Positions 38,137 through 47,566 of a DNA stretch of 64,000 bases are shown piece by piece. Both the position numbers and the translations under genes were made by a program. Below the pieces are notes generated by a model. That model saw nothing but the letters and a program-made list of their open reading frames with translations, did no database searches and was not told where the DNA came from. Position 1 is the first letter of the stretch. Each line of letters begins with the position of its first letter. The stretch comes from Lyngbya sp. PCC 8106 (GTDB lineage: Bacteria > Cyanobacteriota > Cyanobacteriia > Cyanobacteriales > Microcoleaceae), in contig NZ_AAVU01000013.1 of the NCBI RefSeq assembly GCF_000169095.1, forward strand, positions 62,001-126,000, read 5' to 3'.

Positions 38137-41100
38137 ATGTTTACATACGTTAATCCCACTGTTAGACACATCAAACCCGATAATCTTAACGGACGAGCGC
38201 TCCTCAAAGTCGTCTACGTGGTGTTAGAAGCACAATATCAAAGTGCATTATCTGCTGCGGTTCGTTCGATCAATAAAAATAACCCCTATTTAGCGATTGA
38301 AATCAGTGGTTATCTAATTGAGGAATTAAGAAATCCTGAAAACTATGACGATCTAAAAAGAGATATCGCCGAAGCGAATATCTTTATTGCTTCTCTGATT
38401 TTCATTGAAGACTTAGCCGAAAAAGTGGTAGAAGCCGTTACGCCTCATCGGGATAACCTTGATGTCGCGGTGGTTTTCCCGTCAATGCCCCAAGTGATGC
38501 GCCTCAATAAAATGGGCAGTTTTTCAATGGCACAATTGGGACAAAGCAAAAGTGCGATCGCCCAATTTATGAAAAAACGGAAGGAAAAATCGGGTGCTTC
38601 CTTCCAAGATGGGATGCTAAAACTCTTGCGAACTTTGCCCAAAGTTCTCAAATATATGCCGATTGAAAAGGCACAAGATGCCCGCAACTTTATGATGTCT
38701 TTCCAATATTGGTTAGGCGGTTCTTCAGAAAACTTGGAGAACTTCTTATTAATGTTGGCGGATAAATACGTCCTCAAAGATAGTGAGTTTAAGTATGCCG
38801 ATCCCGTTGTTTATCCTGACATGGGAATTTGGCATCCTTTAGCCCCTAAAATGTTTGAAGATGTTACCGAATATTTGAAATGGTATAACGACCGGGATGA
38901 TATTAGCGACGATCAAAAAGATCCCCTCGCCCCTTGTGTCGGCATCGTCTTACAACGCACTCACTTGGTAACAGGTGATGATGCCCATTATGTGGCAATG
39001 GTACAGGAAATCGAAGCCATGGGTGGCCGCGTTATTCCGGTTTTTGCGGGCGGTTTAGACTTCTCCAAACCCGTTGACGAATATTTCTGGGACAACCCCC
39101 CGAAAGGCATTCAACCCCAGGCGTTAGTGGATACCGTTGTCTCTTTAACCGGGTTTGCCCTGGTCGGTGGCCCCGCCCGTCAAGATCACCCGAAAGCGAT
39201 CGATTCGTTAAAACGCCTCAACCGTCCCTACATGGTCGCGTTGCCCCTGGTATTCCAAACCACCGAAGAATGGGAAGGCAGCGACTTGGGCCTGCACCCG
39301 ATCCAGGTAGCGTTACAAATTGCAATTCCTGAACTCGACGGCGCCATTGAACCCATTATCGTCTCTGGCCGTGATGGGGCGACAGGAAAAGCGATCGCCC
39401 TGCAAGATCGGGTTGAAGCCATTGCCCAACGCGCGATGAAATGGGCAAACCTGCGGAAAAAACCCAAACTTGACAAGAAAATTGCCATCACTATTTTCAG
39501 CTTCCCGCCCGATAAAGGCAACGTTGGAACCGCAGCATATTTAGATGTATTCGGTTCTATTTATGAGGTGATGCAAGGGTTAAAAAATAACGGTTATGAT
39601 CTCCCCGAATTACCGGAGTCAGCCGAACAATTAATGCAGGAAGTCATCCACGACGCCACCGCCCAATATCAAAGTCCGGAACTCAATGTTGCCTACCGAA
39701 TGTCGGTGGAACAATACGAACGTTTGACGCCTTATTCTGAACGTTTGCATGAAAATTGGGGGCCACCTCCGGGGCATTTAAACACTGATGGCGAGAATTT
39801 ACTCGTCTACGGAAAAGCCTTTGGTAATCTGTTTATTGGCGTACAACCGACCTTTGGTTATGAAGGTGATCCGATGCGGTTGTTGTTCTCTCGATCTGCG
39901 AGTCCCCATCATGGTTTTGCCGCTTATTACACCTATTTAGAACAGGTTTGGCAAGCCGATGCAGTATTGCATTTTGGGACGCATGGATCGTTAGAATTTA
40001 TGCCCGGAAAACAAATGGGAATGTCGGGGGATTGTTACCCGGATAATTTAATTGGCACCATTCCCAATATCTATTATTATGCTGCCAATAATCCCAGTGA
40101 AGCCACCATTGCCAAACGCCGCAGTTATGCTGCTACGATTTCTTATTTAACGCCTGCTGCGGAAAATGCAGGGTTGTACAAAGGTTTGCAGGAATTAAAT
40201 GAGTTAATTGGTTCCTATCAAACCTTAAAAGATAGTGGTCGCGGTGTGCAGATTGTTAACACCATTATCGAAAAATCTCGGACAGTAAACCTCGATCAAG
40301 ATGTGAATTTACCCGAATGCGATGCGGGTGAACTTTCGGCTGAAGAACGTGATAATGTAGTCGGACAAGTGTATCGCCGCTTGATGGAAATTGAGTCGCG
40401 TTTATTGCCCTGTGGTTTACACGTGATTGGGAAGCCGCCAACCGCAGAAGAAGCGATCGCAACTTTAGTTAATATTGCTAGTTTAGATCGCGAAGAAGAC
40501 GGTTTGTTGAGTTTGCCTCATATTATCGCCGATAGTATTAACCGCAATCTCGAAGAAATTTACCGCAATAATGACAATGGCATCTTAGCTGATGTGGAAT
40601 TATTGCAGCATATTACTGAAGCTTCCAGGTCAGCAATTGCGGCGTTAGTTCAAGAAAAAACCGATGCAGAAGGACGAGTTTCTAAGGTTTCTAAACTCAA
40701 TTTCTTCAACATGGGTAAAAAGGAACCCTGGATCGAATCGTTGTATGAATTCGGTTATACAAAAGTAGACACCGAAGCCATCAAACCTCTGTTTGAATAT
40801 TTGGAATTCTGCTTACAACAAGTTTGTGCAGATAACGAATTAGGGGCATTATTACGGGCGTTAGAAGGGGAATATATTCTGCCCGGGCCAGGAGGTGATC
40901 CGATTCGGAATCCTAACGTTTTACCGACAGGTAAAAATATGCACGCCCTCGATCCTCAGTCGATTCCAACGGCGGCGGCGGTGAAGTCTGCGGCGATTGT
41001 GGTTGAACGATTAATTGCCCGTCAAAAGATCGAAAATGGCGGTAATTATCCTGAGACTATTGCAGTGGTATTGTGGGGAACTGATAATATTAAAACCTAC

Positions 41101-42117
41101 GGAGAATCCCTCGCCCAAGTGATGTGGATGGTGGGTGTTAAACCGGTTCCCGATGCGTTAGGACGAGTGAATAAGTTAGAGTTAATTTCCCTAGAAGAAT
41201 TAGGGCGTCCGCGTATTGATGTGGTGATTAACTGTTCCGGTGTGTTCCGCGATTTGTTCATCAATCAGATGAATTTGTTAGATAAAGCGGTGAAAATGGC
41301 AGCCGAAGCGGATGAACCGTTGGAGATGAATTTTGTTCGTAAACACGCTTTAGTACAAGCCGAAGAATTGGGCGTGAATTTGCGACAAGCAGCAACTCGG
41401 GTGTTTTCTAATGCGTCGGGTTCCTATTCGTCTAATATCAATTTAGCCGTTGAAAATAGCACTTGGGAATCTGAAGAAGAACTGCAAGAAATGTATCTGA
41501 AGCGCAAATCTTTTGCGTTTAATTCAGATAATCCGGGGATGATGGATGATAACCGTCAAGTGTTTGAGTCGGCATTAAAAACCGCAGAAGTCACTTTCCA
41601 AAACTTGGATTCTTCCGAGATTAGTTTAACGGATGTTTCCCATTATTTTGACTCTGATCCGACAAAAGTGATTAGTAGTTTACGCAAAGATGGCAAGAAA
41701 CCTGCGGCGTATATTGCGGATACCACGACTGCAAATGCCCAGGTTCGTACTCTATCAGAAACCGTGCGGTTAGATGCGCGAACAAAAATGTTAAATCCCA
41801 AGTGGTATGAAGGGATGTTGTCTCACGGTTATGAGGGCGTTCGTGAGTTATCAAAACGCCTCGTGAATACGGTGGGATGGAGTGCGACTGCGGGTGCGGT
41901 GGATAATTGGGTGTATGAAGAAACCAATGAAACCTTCATGAAAGATGAGGAGATGCAAAAGCGTTTAATGAACCTCAATCCTCATTCGTTCCGTCGCATG
42001 GTAACAACGTTGTTGGAAGCCAATGGACGGGGTTATTGGGAGACAGACGACAGCAATTTAGATAAGTTGCGTGAGTTGTATCAAGAGATTGAAGACCGCA
42101 TCGAAGGGATTGAATAA
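38137..42117 (+). CDS. chlH: Magnesium chelatase subunit H
   Basis: Large porphyrin-binding subunit that, with ChlI and ChlD, inserts Mg2+ into protoporphyrin IX, the first committed step to chlorophyll. The 1326 residues match the family length of about 1330. Visible family segments include an N-terminal DUF3479-like domain (about 12-170), GIVLQRTHLVTGDDAHY, GHLNTDGENLLVYGKAFGN, the LHFGTHGSLEFMPGKQMG motif with conserved His and Glu residues, and PNVLPTGKNMHALDPQSIP. It is a single-gene unit with its own terminator; chlI and chlD are not nearby. AAAGG lies about 5 nt before the ATG. Confidence 0.98.
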   Translation: MFTYVNPTVRHIKPDNLNGRALLKVVYVVLEAQYQSALSAAVRSINKNNPYLAIEISGYLIEELRNPENYDDLKRDIAEANIFIASLIFIEDLAEKVVEAVTPHRDNLDVAVVFPSMPQVMRLNKMGSFSMAQLGQSKSAIAQFMKKRKEKSGASFQDGMLKLLRTLPKVLKYMPIEKAQDARNFMMSFQYWLGGSSENLENFLLMLADKYVLKDSEFKYADPVVYPDMGIWHPLAPKMFEDVTEYLKWYNDRDDISDDQKDPLAPCVGIVLQRTHLVTGDDAHYVAMVQEIEAMGGRVIPVFAGGLDFSKPVDEYFWDNPPKGIQPQALVDTVVSLTGFALVGGPARQDHPKAIDSLKRLNRPYMVALPLVFQTTEEWEGSDLGLHPIQVALQIAIPELDGAIEPIIVSGRDGATGKAIALQDRVEAIAQRAMKWANLRKKPKLDKKIAITIFSFPPDKGNVGTAAYLDVFGSIYEVMQGLKNNGYDLPELPESAEQLMQEVIHDATAQYQSPELNVAYRMSVEQYERLTPYSERLHENWGPPPGHLNTDGENLLVYGKAFGNLFIGVQPTFGYEGDPMRLLFSRSASPHHGFAAYYTYLEQVWQADAVLHFGTHGSLEFMPGKQMGMSGDCYPDNLIGTIPNIYYYAANNPSEATIAKRRSYAATISYLTPAAENAGLYKGLQELNELIGSYQTLKDSGRGVQIVNTIIEKSRTVNLDQDVNLPECDAGELSAEERDNVVGQVYRRLMEIESRLLPCGLHVIGKPPTAEEAIATLVNIASLDREEDGLLSLPHIIADSINRNLEEIYRNNDNGILADVELLQHITEASRSAIAALVQEKTDAEGRVSKVSKLNFFNMGKKEPWIESLYEFGYTKVDTEAIKPLFEYLEFCLQQVCADNELGALLRALEGEYILPGPGGDPIRNPNVLPTGKNMHALDPQSIPTAAAVKSAAIVVERLIARQKIENGGNYPETIAVVLWGTDNIKTYGESLAQVMWMVGVKPVPDALGRVNKLELISLEELGRPRIDVVINCSGVFRDLFINQMNLLDKAVKMAAEADEPLEMNFVRKHALVQAEELGVNLRQAATRVFSNASGSYSSNINLAVENSTWESEEELQEMYLKRKSFAFNSDNPGMMDDNRQVFESALKTAEVTFQNLDSSEISLTDVSHYFDSDPTKVISSLRKDGKKPAAYIADTTTANAQVRTLSETVRLDARTKMLNPKWYEGMLSHGYEGVRELSKRLVNTVGWSATAGAVDNWVYEETNETFMKDEEMQKRLMNLNPHSFRRMVTTLLEANGRGYWETDDSNLDKLRELYQEIEDRIEGIE

Positions 42118-42145
42118 AATCCCATAAAACGTTAATTAAGTTAAT

Positions 42146-42183
42146 TTGTAGAGGCGTTGTCTGTAGCGTCTCTACAATTTTTT
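42146..42183 (+). terminator. Rho-independent terminator of chlH
   Basis: TTGTAGAGGCG and CGTCTCTACAA form an 11-bp stem with one G-T type mismatch and a 10-nt loop, followed by TTTTTT. It lies 28 nt after the chlH stop. Confidence 0.9.
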
Positions 42184-42525
42184 ATTAGCATTTGGTCGAA
42201 CCCACATTCCCCACTTTAAGTATCACACTCAATAATCAAGGCTGAAAGCCTTTCTCTGAAAGGGTTGACAGATTTATTATCACAGGATAAATTGGGAATC
42301 GATTCTCAATAGTTTGAGATTGTTAAGAATAATCAGACTCAATAATCCCTCTGAAGCCGATGACTTCGTTGTTAATATTCCTTAATATTCAATGTCCCAG
42401 TTGGAAGTGGGGATGTATCCCACTAAGAAAAGTGGCATAACAAAGCAATGGGTCAAAGTTGCGTAAATTTACAACTTGAGTTATTATTGTATTAATAATA
42501 ACAGTAATGTCATGACGAAAAAAAT
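42184..42525. other. Intergenic region before the HNH cassette
   Basis: About 340 nt with no gene seen. A small hairpin GTGGG...CCCAC occurs near 42407-42423. TTGAGT (42476) followed by AT-rich TAATAA words just before the first cassette gene may be a weak promoter. Confidence 0.4.
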
Positions 42526-43080
42526 ATGCTTAACAAAACAGAACGAGCAAAGTTAATTCGTCAAATTAGGGAAGCTTCTGGTATTGCTCAATACGCATTA
42601 GAAAAAAAGCTCACTGACGAACAAGTAATTCAAGTCTCTCAACACTTAGAAATATTGTCACTTACTAAGCCTGCTAACCATTATAATCGCTATTGTCAAG
42701 GACAAAAAACAGCTGAGGCTAATCAAAAACTCAAAGAATTTATGAATCTCAAAAACTCAGAGATTTACCAAGCAGGAAAATGGTTATTAGATAGCTTATC
42801 AAAAGCTGGGAAAGACCGTAGCAACAGTTTATTACAGAAAGATTTAGTTCATAAAGAAGACTATAATGAAGGGATTACCGGATTAAGAGAAGTTGTTATT
42901 GAACAAAAACAAGGACTAAAACAGCAGACCGATGAAGCCAGTCAACAGATTAAAACCCTTGAATCAAAAATAGATTCTCTCAGACATCAACTCGATTTTA
43001 TTCAGGAATATATTAAGAATAACTACGGTTCAAACGATTGGAAAAAAATAACTTCTGATCTCAAAAAAAATAGTCAATAA
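42526..43080 (+). CDS. Coiled-coil hypothetical protein, first gene of HNH cassette
   Basis: 184 residues, not recognised. The N-terminal 100 residues are helical and basic (TERAKLIRQIREASGIAQYALEKK, then NHYNRYCQGQKTAEANQKL); the C-terminal half is a long coiled coil (about 120-165) rich in Gln, Glu and Lys, with a short YIKNNYGSNDWKKI tail. No membrane helix or signal peptide. It heads three forward genes with gaps of 5 and 22 nt. The codon use is A-rich compared with chlH. A DNA-binding or scaffold role for the downstream nuclease is possible but unproven. Confidence 0.7.
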   Translation: MLNKTERAKLIRQIREASGIAQYALEKKLTDEQVIQVSQHLEILSLTKPANHYNRYCQGQKTAEANQKLKEFMNLKNSEIYQAGKWLLDSLSKAGKDRSNSLLQKDLVHKEDYNEGITGLREVVIEQKQGLKQQTDEASQQIKTLESKIDSLRHQLDFIQEYIKNNYGSNDWKKITSDLKKNSQ

Positions 43081-43085
43081 TTTTC

Positions 43086-43481
43086 ATGGTAAAACTAATG
43101 ATAAAAGTAGAAGGATTAAATTATCGTCAATGGCAAAAGAGAAATACAAATTGCTTTAAATCTTTACCGAAATTAAAGCAACGAGAAGCTAGAGAAAGAG
43201 GCTACCATAATGTAGGTTGGAATAAGGTTAAAGAATCTTGGCATATCCTTGTCGAGTTAACTTTAAGTTCTTCTCCTTCATTAGAGCCAGACAATAAAGT
43301 TTTCAGTTTATTTGAACATAAAGTAAATCAAGAAGATTTATTGGGAGCAATTAACTTATCTATTCTTGAGGCAGAGCAAGCAAAAAAAACAGCGCAACAG
43401 TCATTAGAAACACTAAATAAAAATCAAGAAAAATTTGAAAAATTAGCAGACCAAGCCTTAGAAAAATATAGTATTTTGTAA
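43086..43481 (+). CDS. Hypothetical protein, second gene of HNH cassette
   Basis: 131 residues, not recognised. The basic N-terminus (YRQWQKRNTNCFKSLPKLKQREARERGYHNVGW) could contact nucleic acid. After an ELTLSSSPSL strand and a linker, the C-terminus is a helical coiled coil (AINLSILEAEQAKKTAQQSL to ALEKYSIL). Start ATG 5 nt after the previous stop; a second ATG four codons on is an alternative. It clearly belongs to the same transcript as its neighbours. Confidence 0.65.
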   Translation: MVKLMIKVEGLNYRQWQKRNTNCFKSLPKLKQREARERGYHNVGWNKVKESWHILVELTLSSSPSLEPDNKVFSLFEHKVNQEDLLGAINLSILEAEQAKKTAQQSLETLNKNQEKFEKLADQALEKYSIL

Positions 43482-43503
43482 AATTTTCTTATTGCCATTA
43501 AAT

Positions 43504-43992
43504 ATGAACACAGTAGACCTCATAACTTTGTATCGGTCAAAAGATATAACTGAAACCTGGAAGTCTGCTCAATCCCTAGAGGTAATAAATCATCCTCAAC
43601 ATGGATTAATTAGTCCGAATAAATATCGTGCAATGTTTCACGGTAAGCCTTGCCCTTACTGTGGTCAGAAAATGAAACATGGAAATGAATTTAAAACTAA
43701 TTTAAAGAAAAAAGCAATCGAACTAGGTTATCAGTATATTGATAAACAAGGTGAAAAATACATTAATAATGTCGCAGGTTCATGTTTTTTTCATCCTAAT
43801 TATGTCACTCTAGATCATAAGTTAAATAAAGCTCGATTTCCTGAGAAATTATTTGACTATGATAATTTACAAATCATGTGTTGGAGATGCAATCATGAAA
43901 AAGGAGATAATAATGCTTTTGATATACAGCATACCTATCAATATTTAGATGCTTTAGCAGAGGAAACATTAGAGCGTTATCAGGTATTATAA
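43504..43992 (+). CDS. HNH endonuclease domain protein
   Basis: 162 residues from the ATG giving MNTVDLITLY (a TTG four codons upstream is an alternative). It has the HNH nuclease layout: zinc-type CPYCGQKM (about 51-58), VTLDHKLNKARFP with the catalytic His after Asp, NLQIMCWRCNHEKGD with the second CxxC and the final Asn/His, making a beta-beta-alpha-metal site. A helical N-terminal part and a helical tail flank it. HNH nucleases occur in restriction, mobile introns and anti-phage systems. With the two preceding genes it may form a dedicated module; it lies directly before a tandem repeat array. Confidence 0.8.
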   Translation: MNTVDLITLYRSKDITETWKSAQSLEVINHPQHGLISPNKYRAMFHGKPCPYCGQKMKHGNEFKTNLKKKAIELGYQYIDKQGEKYINNVAGSCFFHPNYVTLDHKLNKARFPEKLFDYDNLQIMCWRCNHEKGDNNAFDIQHTYQYLDALAEETLERYQVL

Positions 43993-44009
43993 ATTCTAAA
44001 AAATAGTTT

Positions 44010-44563
44010 GTAGGGTGGGTGAGAAACGATAACTTAATTGGTTAAACGCCAACTGGTTAATCTCACCCACCCTACTTATTGGTAAAACGATAACTTAATT
44101 GCTTAAACGCCAACTGGTTAATCTCACCCACCCTACTTATTGGTAAAACGATAACTTAATTGGTTAAACGCCAACTGGTTAATCTCACCCACCCTACTTA
44201 TTGGTAAAACGATAACTTAATTGGTTAAACGCCAACTGGTTAATCTCACCCACCCTACTTATTGGTAAAACGATAACTTAATTGCTTAAACATTAACTGG
44301 TTAATCTCACCCACCCTACTTATTGGTAAAACGATAACTTAATTGCTTAAACATTAACTGGTTAATCTCACCCACCCTACTTATTGGTAAAACGATAACT
44401 TAATTGCTTAAACATTAACTGGTTAATCTCACCCACCCTACTTATTGGTAAAACGATAACTTAATTGCTTAAACATTAACTGGTTAATCTCACCCACCCT
44501 ACTTATTGGTAAAACGATAACTTAATTGGTTAAACGCCAACTGGTTAATCTCACCCACCCTAC
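44010..44563. repeat. Tandem array of nine 61-bp units with palindromic ends
   Basis: The unit begins GATAACTTAATTG at 44028, 44089, 44150, 44211, 44272, 44333, 44394, 44455 and 44516, exactly 61 bp apart; the last is cut short. Two variants alternate: TTGGTTAAACGCCAAC or TTGCTTAAACGCCAAC in units 1-4 and 9, and TTGCTTAAACATTAAC in units 5-8. The array opens with GTAGGGTGGGTGAGA at 44010, the reverse complement of the TCTCACCCACCCTAC closing every unit, so a single palindromic element has been amplified. No unique spacers are present. Confidence 0.95.
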
Positions 44564-44620
44564 TTGGTTGATCGCCTATCTTCTAATTTATACTAATGTA
44601 TAGCGTTGAGTTGATTCACC

Positions 44621-45193
44621 ATGACAAACTTCACTCTGAACCTAGAATCAATTGAACTGACAGATGAGAAATTTTTTCAGCTTTGTCAGAATAATCGGGA
44701 TCTGAAATTTGAACGAAATTCTAATGGAGATTTAATCATCATGTCACCCACAGGAGGAGAAACGGGAAGCTATAATGCTGGATTAACGGCTCAACTGTGG
44801 TTGTGGAATCAAGAACATAAATTAGGTAAAGTGTTTGATTCTTCTACGGGTTTTAAACTCCCCAATGGTGCAGACCGTTCTCCTGATGCTGCTTGGATAA
44901 CCTTAGAACGTTGGGAAAGTTTAACTGCTGAACAATGCAAAAAATTTATTCCTTTGTGTCCCGATTTTTGTATTGAATTGCGATCGGCGAGTGATCGTTT
45001 AAATAAAATTCAGGAGAAGATGCAAGAATATATCGATAATGGTCTTCGTTTGGGATGGTTAATTAATCCTATTGATAAAAGTGTTGAAATTTATCATCAA
45101 AATCAAGAGGTTCAGGTATTAGAGTCTCCAACAACGTTATCTGGAGAAGATGTTTTACCGGGTTTTATTCTGAATATTCAAGAAATTGGGTAA
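44621..45193 (+). CDS. Uma2 family endonuclease (DUF820)
   Basis: 190 residues of the PD-(D/E)XK-fold Uma2 family, which is greatly expanded in cyanobacteria. Motifs are the strand pair GDLIIMSPTGGETG, the Asp in RSPDAAWI, the E of FCIELRSASD and the helix KMQEYIDNGLRLGWLI, then a LEIY-like strand VEIYHQ and a FILNI end. Uma2 genes are often near mobile elements, and this one follows the 61-bp array by 58 nt. Physiological role unknown. Confidence 0.88.
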   Translation: MTNFTLNLESIELTDEKFFQLCQNNRDLKFERNSNGDLIIMSPTGGETGSYNAGLTAQLWLWNQEHKLGKVFDSSTGFKLPNGADRSPDAAWITLERWESLTAEQCKKFIPLCPDFCIELRSASDRLNKIQEKMQEYIDNGLRLGWLINPIDKSVEIYHQNQEVQVLESPTTLSGEDVLPGFILNIQEIG

Positions 45194-45304
45194 GTTAAGT
45201 TAACAGAAATTGTTATAAAAAGAAATAAGTGCGATCGCATGAGTTAAGTTGGTCATCTGATTTTATCTGGACGATATGTTTTGTTACTCTAGTCAATCAC
45301 TCAT

Positions 45305-47416
45305 TTAGCTGTGTTTTACTGGAATTAAAATTCTAAACTCTGTTCCTTCTCCGGGTTGAGAGTTACATTCTAGTATTCCATCATGCTTATCAACCACAAT
45401 TTGATAACTAATCGAGAGTCCTAAGCCTGTCCCTTTCCCAACAGATTTGGTCGTAAAAAACGGATCAAAAATCTTAGTTTTTACTTCGGGGGGCATTCCT
45501 CCGGCATTATCTTGAATTGAAATAATCACCCAATTATTAGGTTGTTTTTCAGTTTTTTGAATTAATCCAGTTTTAATCGTAATGGTTGGTAAAAATGAAC
45601 CCCCTAATTTATTTTGAACTGATTCTAAAGCATCAACCGCATTACTCAATATATTCATAAAAACCTGATTTAGTTGAGCCGCATAACATTCGACTTGAGG
45701 AATTTTACCATAATGTTTAATAATTTTAATTGCGCTTCGTTCAGGCTTTGATTTTAAGCGATGATGCAAGATTAATAAGGTACTTTCAATTCCTTCGTGA
45801 AGATCTACAGGTTTGACTTCGGCTTCATCTAAACGGGAAAAATTTCGTAATGATAAGACGAGTTGACGAATTCGTTCGGCACCTAAACGCATCGAAGACA
45901 GAATTTTTGGTAAATCTTCAATGAGATAATCTAAGTCGATTTCGGCAATTTTTTCAACAATTTTGGGAGTCGGTTGAGGATATTCTTGTTGATACAGTTC
46001 AACTAAATCAAGTAAATCTTGAGTGAATTCAGTGGCTGGATCAAGATTTCCATAAATAAAGTTGACTGGATTATTAATTTCGTGAGCAATTCCAGCGACT
46101 AAATGACCCAAACTTGACATTTTTTCGGTTTGGACTAATTGAATTTGAGCTTGTTTTAAATTGTTAGCTAAGGCTTGAGTTTCGGCTAAGAGTTCAGCTT
46201 GTTGTAAGGCAACACCCAGTTGAATAGAGATCTGGGATAATAATTGTAATTCTTCCTCTGTCCAGCGACGAGTTGCTGTGTTTTGATAAGCGGCGAGTAA
46301 TCCCCATAAGTTTTCACCTTGAAGGATGGGAACGACAATATAGGCTTTCGCTGAAAATCGCTCTAACAGTTGAATTTGACAGTCTGAATATCCGACATCA
46401 TAAATATCTTCTATCGCTAAAATTTCTCCTCGTCGAAATCGTCCGCCTTGTGTTTCTTGCAAACAAGTATCTGCAATATTAGGAATTAGATCAGTTAAAG
46501 GTTTCCACTCAGAGGAACATGACTCAGCGACAAAATAACCTGACCAATCAGAATTAAAGCGATAAACCACGACGCGATCACTTTTGAGAAATTGTCGAAC
46601 TTCTTGAGTTGTTGTATCAAAAATGGTTTGTAGATCGAGTGATTGACGAATGCGATTAACAATTTCAAATAATATTTTTTGGCGTTTAGCTTCCTTCTGA
46701 CGTTCATCCAATAGAGTCAGATTTTTAGCCTTTTCCTGAACTTGATTGATATATTCAACTTGTTGTAAAGCAACATCTAAATGATGAGCAATTTGAGTGA
46801 CAAATTCAATTTCATCCTCAGACCAATGACGCGGAGAACTACATTGGTGAATACATAAGCCTCCCCATAATTGATCATCTTTGAGCAGGGGAATAAAGAG
46901 ATTAGCCCGCACTTGAAATTGACTCAGAATATCAATATGACAATCACTTAAACCTGCGGCATAAATATCAGAAATTGCATTGATTCTACCCTGTTTATAT
47001 TGGGGTGCAAACTGTTCACCAAAGCAATGATCATGAATACGAGCCGCTAAAACTGATTCAAATTCAGGATTAACATCTTCGGAGATAAATTCACCATCAT
47101 CATAACCCGAGTCAGGATCAAAACGAAACACAGCAACTCGATCTGCATTTAATAATTGTCTGACTTCTATTGCTGTTGCTGTAAAGATTGTGTTAAGCTC
47201 AAGGGATTCTCGAATGCGACTAATCACTCGAAATAGTGTTTTATAGCGTTCTATCGGATTACTATCGAATTCTAAGTGAGCAGAATAAGACGACTGATCA
47301 TTATTTGAAATCGGAAGTACAGGTTGCTCACTCAAAATTTGTTGTAGTCGTTCAAAAGCGGCTTGATTTTTACAGCAATCTCGTAGTTGTTTCCATTGAT
47401 GAGTGTTGAGCATCAT
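45305..47416 (-). CDS. Hybrid-GAF sensor histidine kinase, cyanobacteriochrome-like
   Basis: 703 residues, soluble. Two GAF domains (about 65-220 and 250-410), a coiled linker, a HisKA-type box (GIAHEINNP, His445) and an HATPase_c domain with the N box, DNAGGMPPE and GTGLGLSIS. GAF1 has the DXCF motif DHCF (129-132) and the bilin-attaching Cys159-His160, exactly 28 residues apart, as in the blue/green cyanobacteriochrome TePixJ (Cys494/Cys522). GAF2 keeps Cys318 (DTCL) and Cys346 at the same spacing but has Gln in place of His347. It is likely a photosensor; no response regulator is adjacent. Confidence 0.85.
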   Translation of the reverse strand: MMLNTHQWKQLRDCCKNQAAFERLQQILSEQPVLPISNNDQSSYSAHLEFDSNPIERYKTLFRVISRIRESLELNTIFTATAIEVRQLLNADRVAVFRFDPDSGYDDGEFISEDVNPEFESVLAARIHDHCFGEQFAPQYKQGRINAISDIYAAGLSDCHIDILSQFQVRANLFIPLLKDDQLWGGLCIHQCSSPRHWSEDEIEFVTQIAHHLDVALQQVEYINQVQEKAKNLTLLDERQKEAKRQKILFEIVNRIRQSLDLQTIFDTTTQEVRQFLKSDRVVVYRFNSDWSGYFVAESCSSEWKPLTDLIPNIADTCLQETQGGRFRRGEILAIEDIYDVGYSDCQIQLLERFSAKAYIVVPILQGENLWGLLAAYQNTATRRWTEEELQLLSQISIQLGVALQQAELLAETQALANNLKQAQIQLVQTEKMSSLGHLVAGIAHEINNPVNFIYGNLDPATEFTQDLLDLVELYQQEYPQPTPKIVEKIAEIDLDYLIEDLPKILSSMRLGAERIRQLVLSLRNFSRLDEAEVKPVDLHEGIESTLLILHHRLKSKPERSAIKIIKHYGKIPQVECYAAQLNQVFMNILSNAVDALESVQNKLGGSFLPTITIKTGLIQKTEKQPNNWVIISIQDNAGGMPPEVKTKIFDPFFTTKSVGKGTGLGLSISYQIVVDKHDGILECNSQPGEGTEFRILIPVKHS

Positions 47417-47566
47417 AAGTTTTAAGTTTGATCAAGGACGACATACTCCAGTCGGCGTGGAAGGCTGAAGAATGATGAGGAAGCAACACAAGATCAATTA
47501 ATTTCCTCTATATTGAGTATAATCTAAAATCAACCTGAGATCGAAGATCTGATCTCAAAGAAGAAT

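Noticed and set aside
44010..44563. CRISPR array
   Set aside because: The whole 61-bp unit is repeated with no unique spacers, and no cas genes are near. It is a tandem repeat grown from a palindromic element.
42526..45193. Classical restriction-modification system
   Set aside because: An HNH and a Uma2-type nuclease are present, but no DNA methyltransferase or specificity subunit lies nearby. The methyltransferase at 9.2 kb is a small-molecule type.
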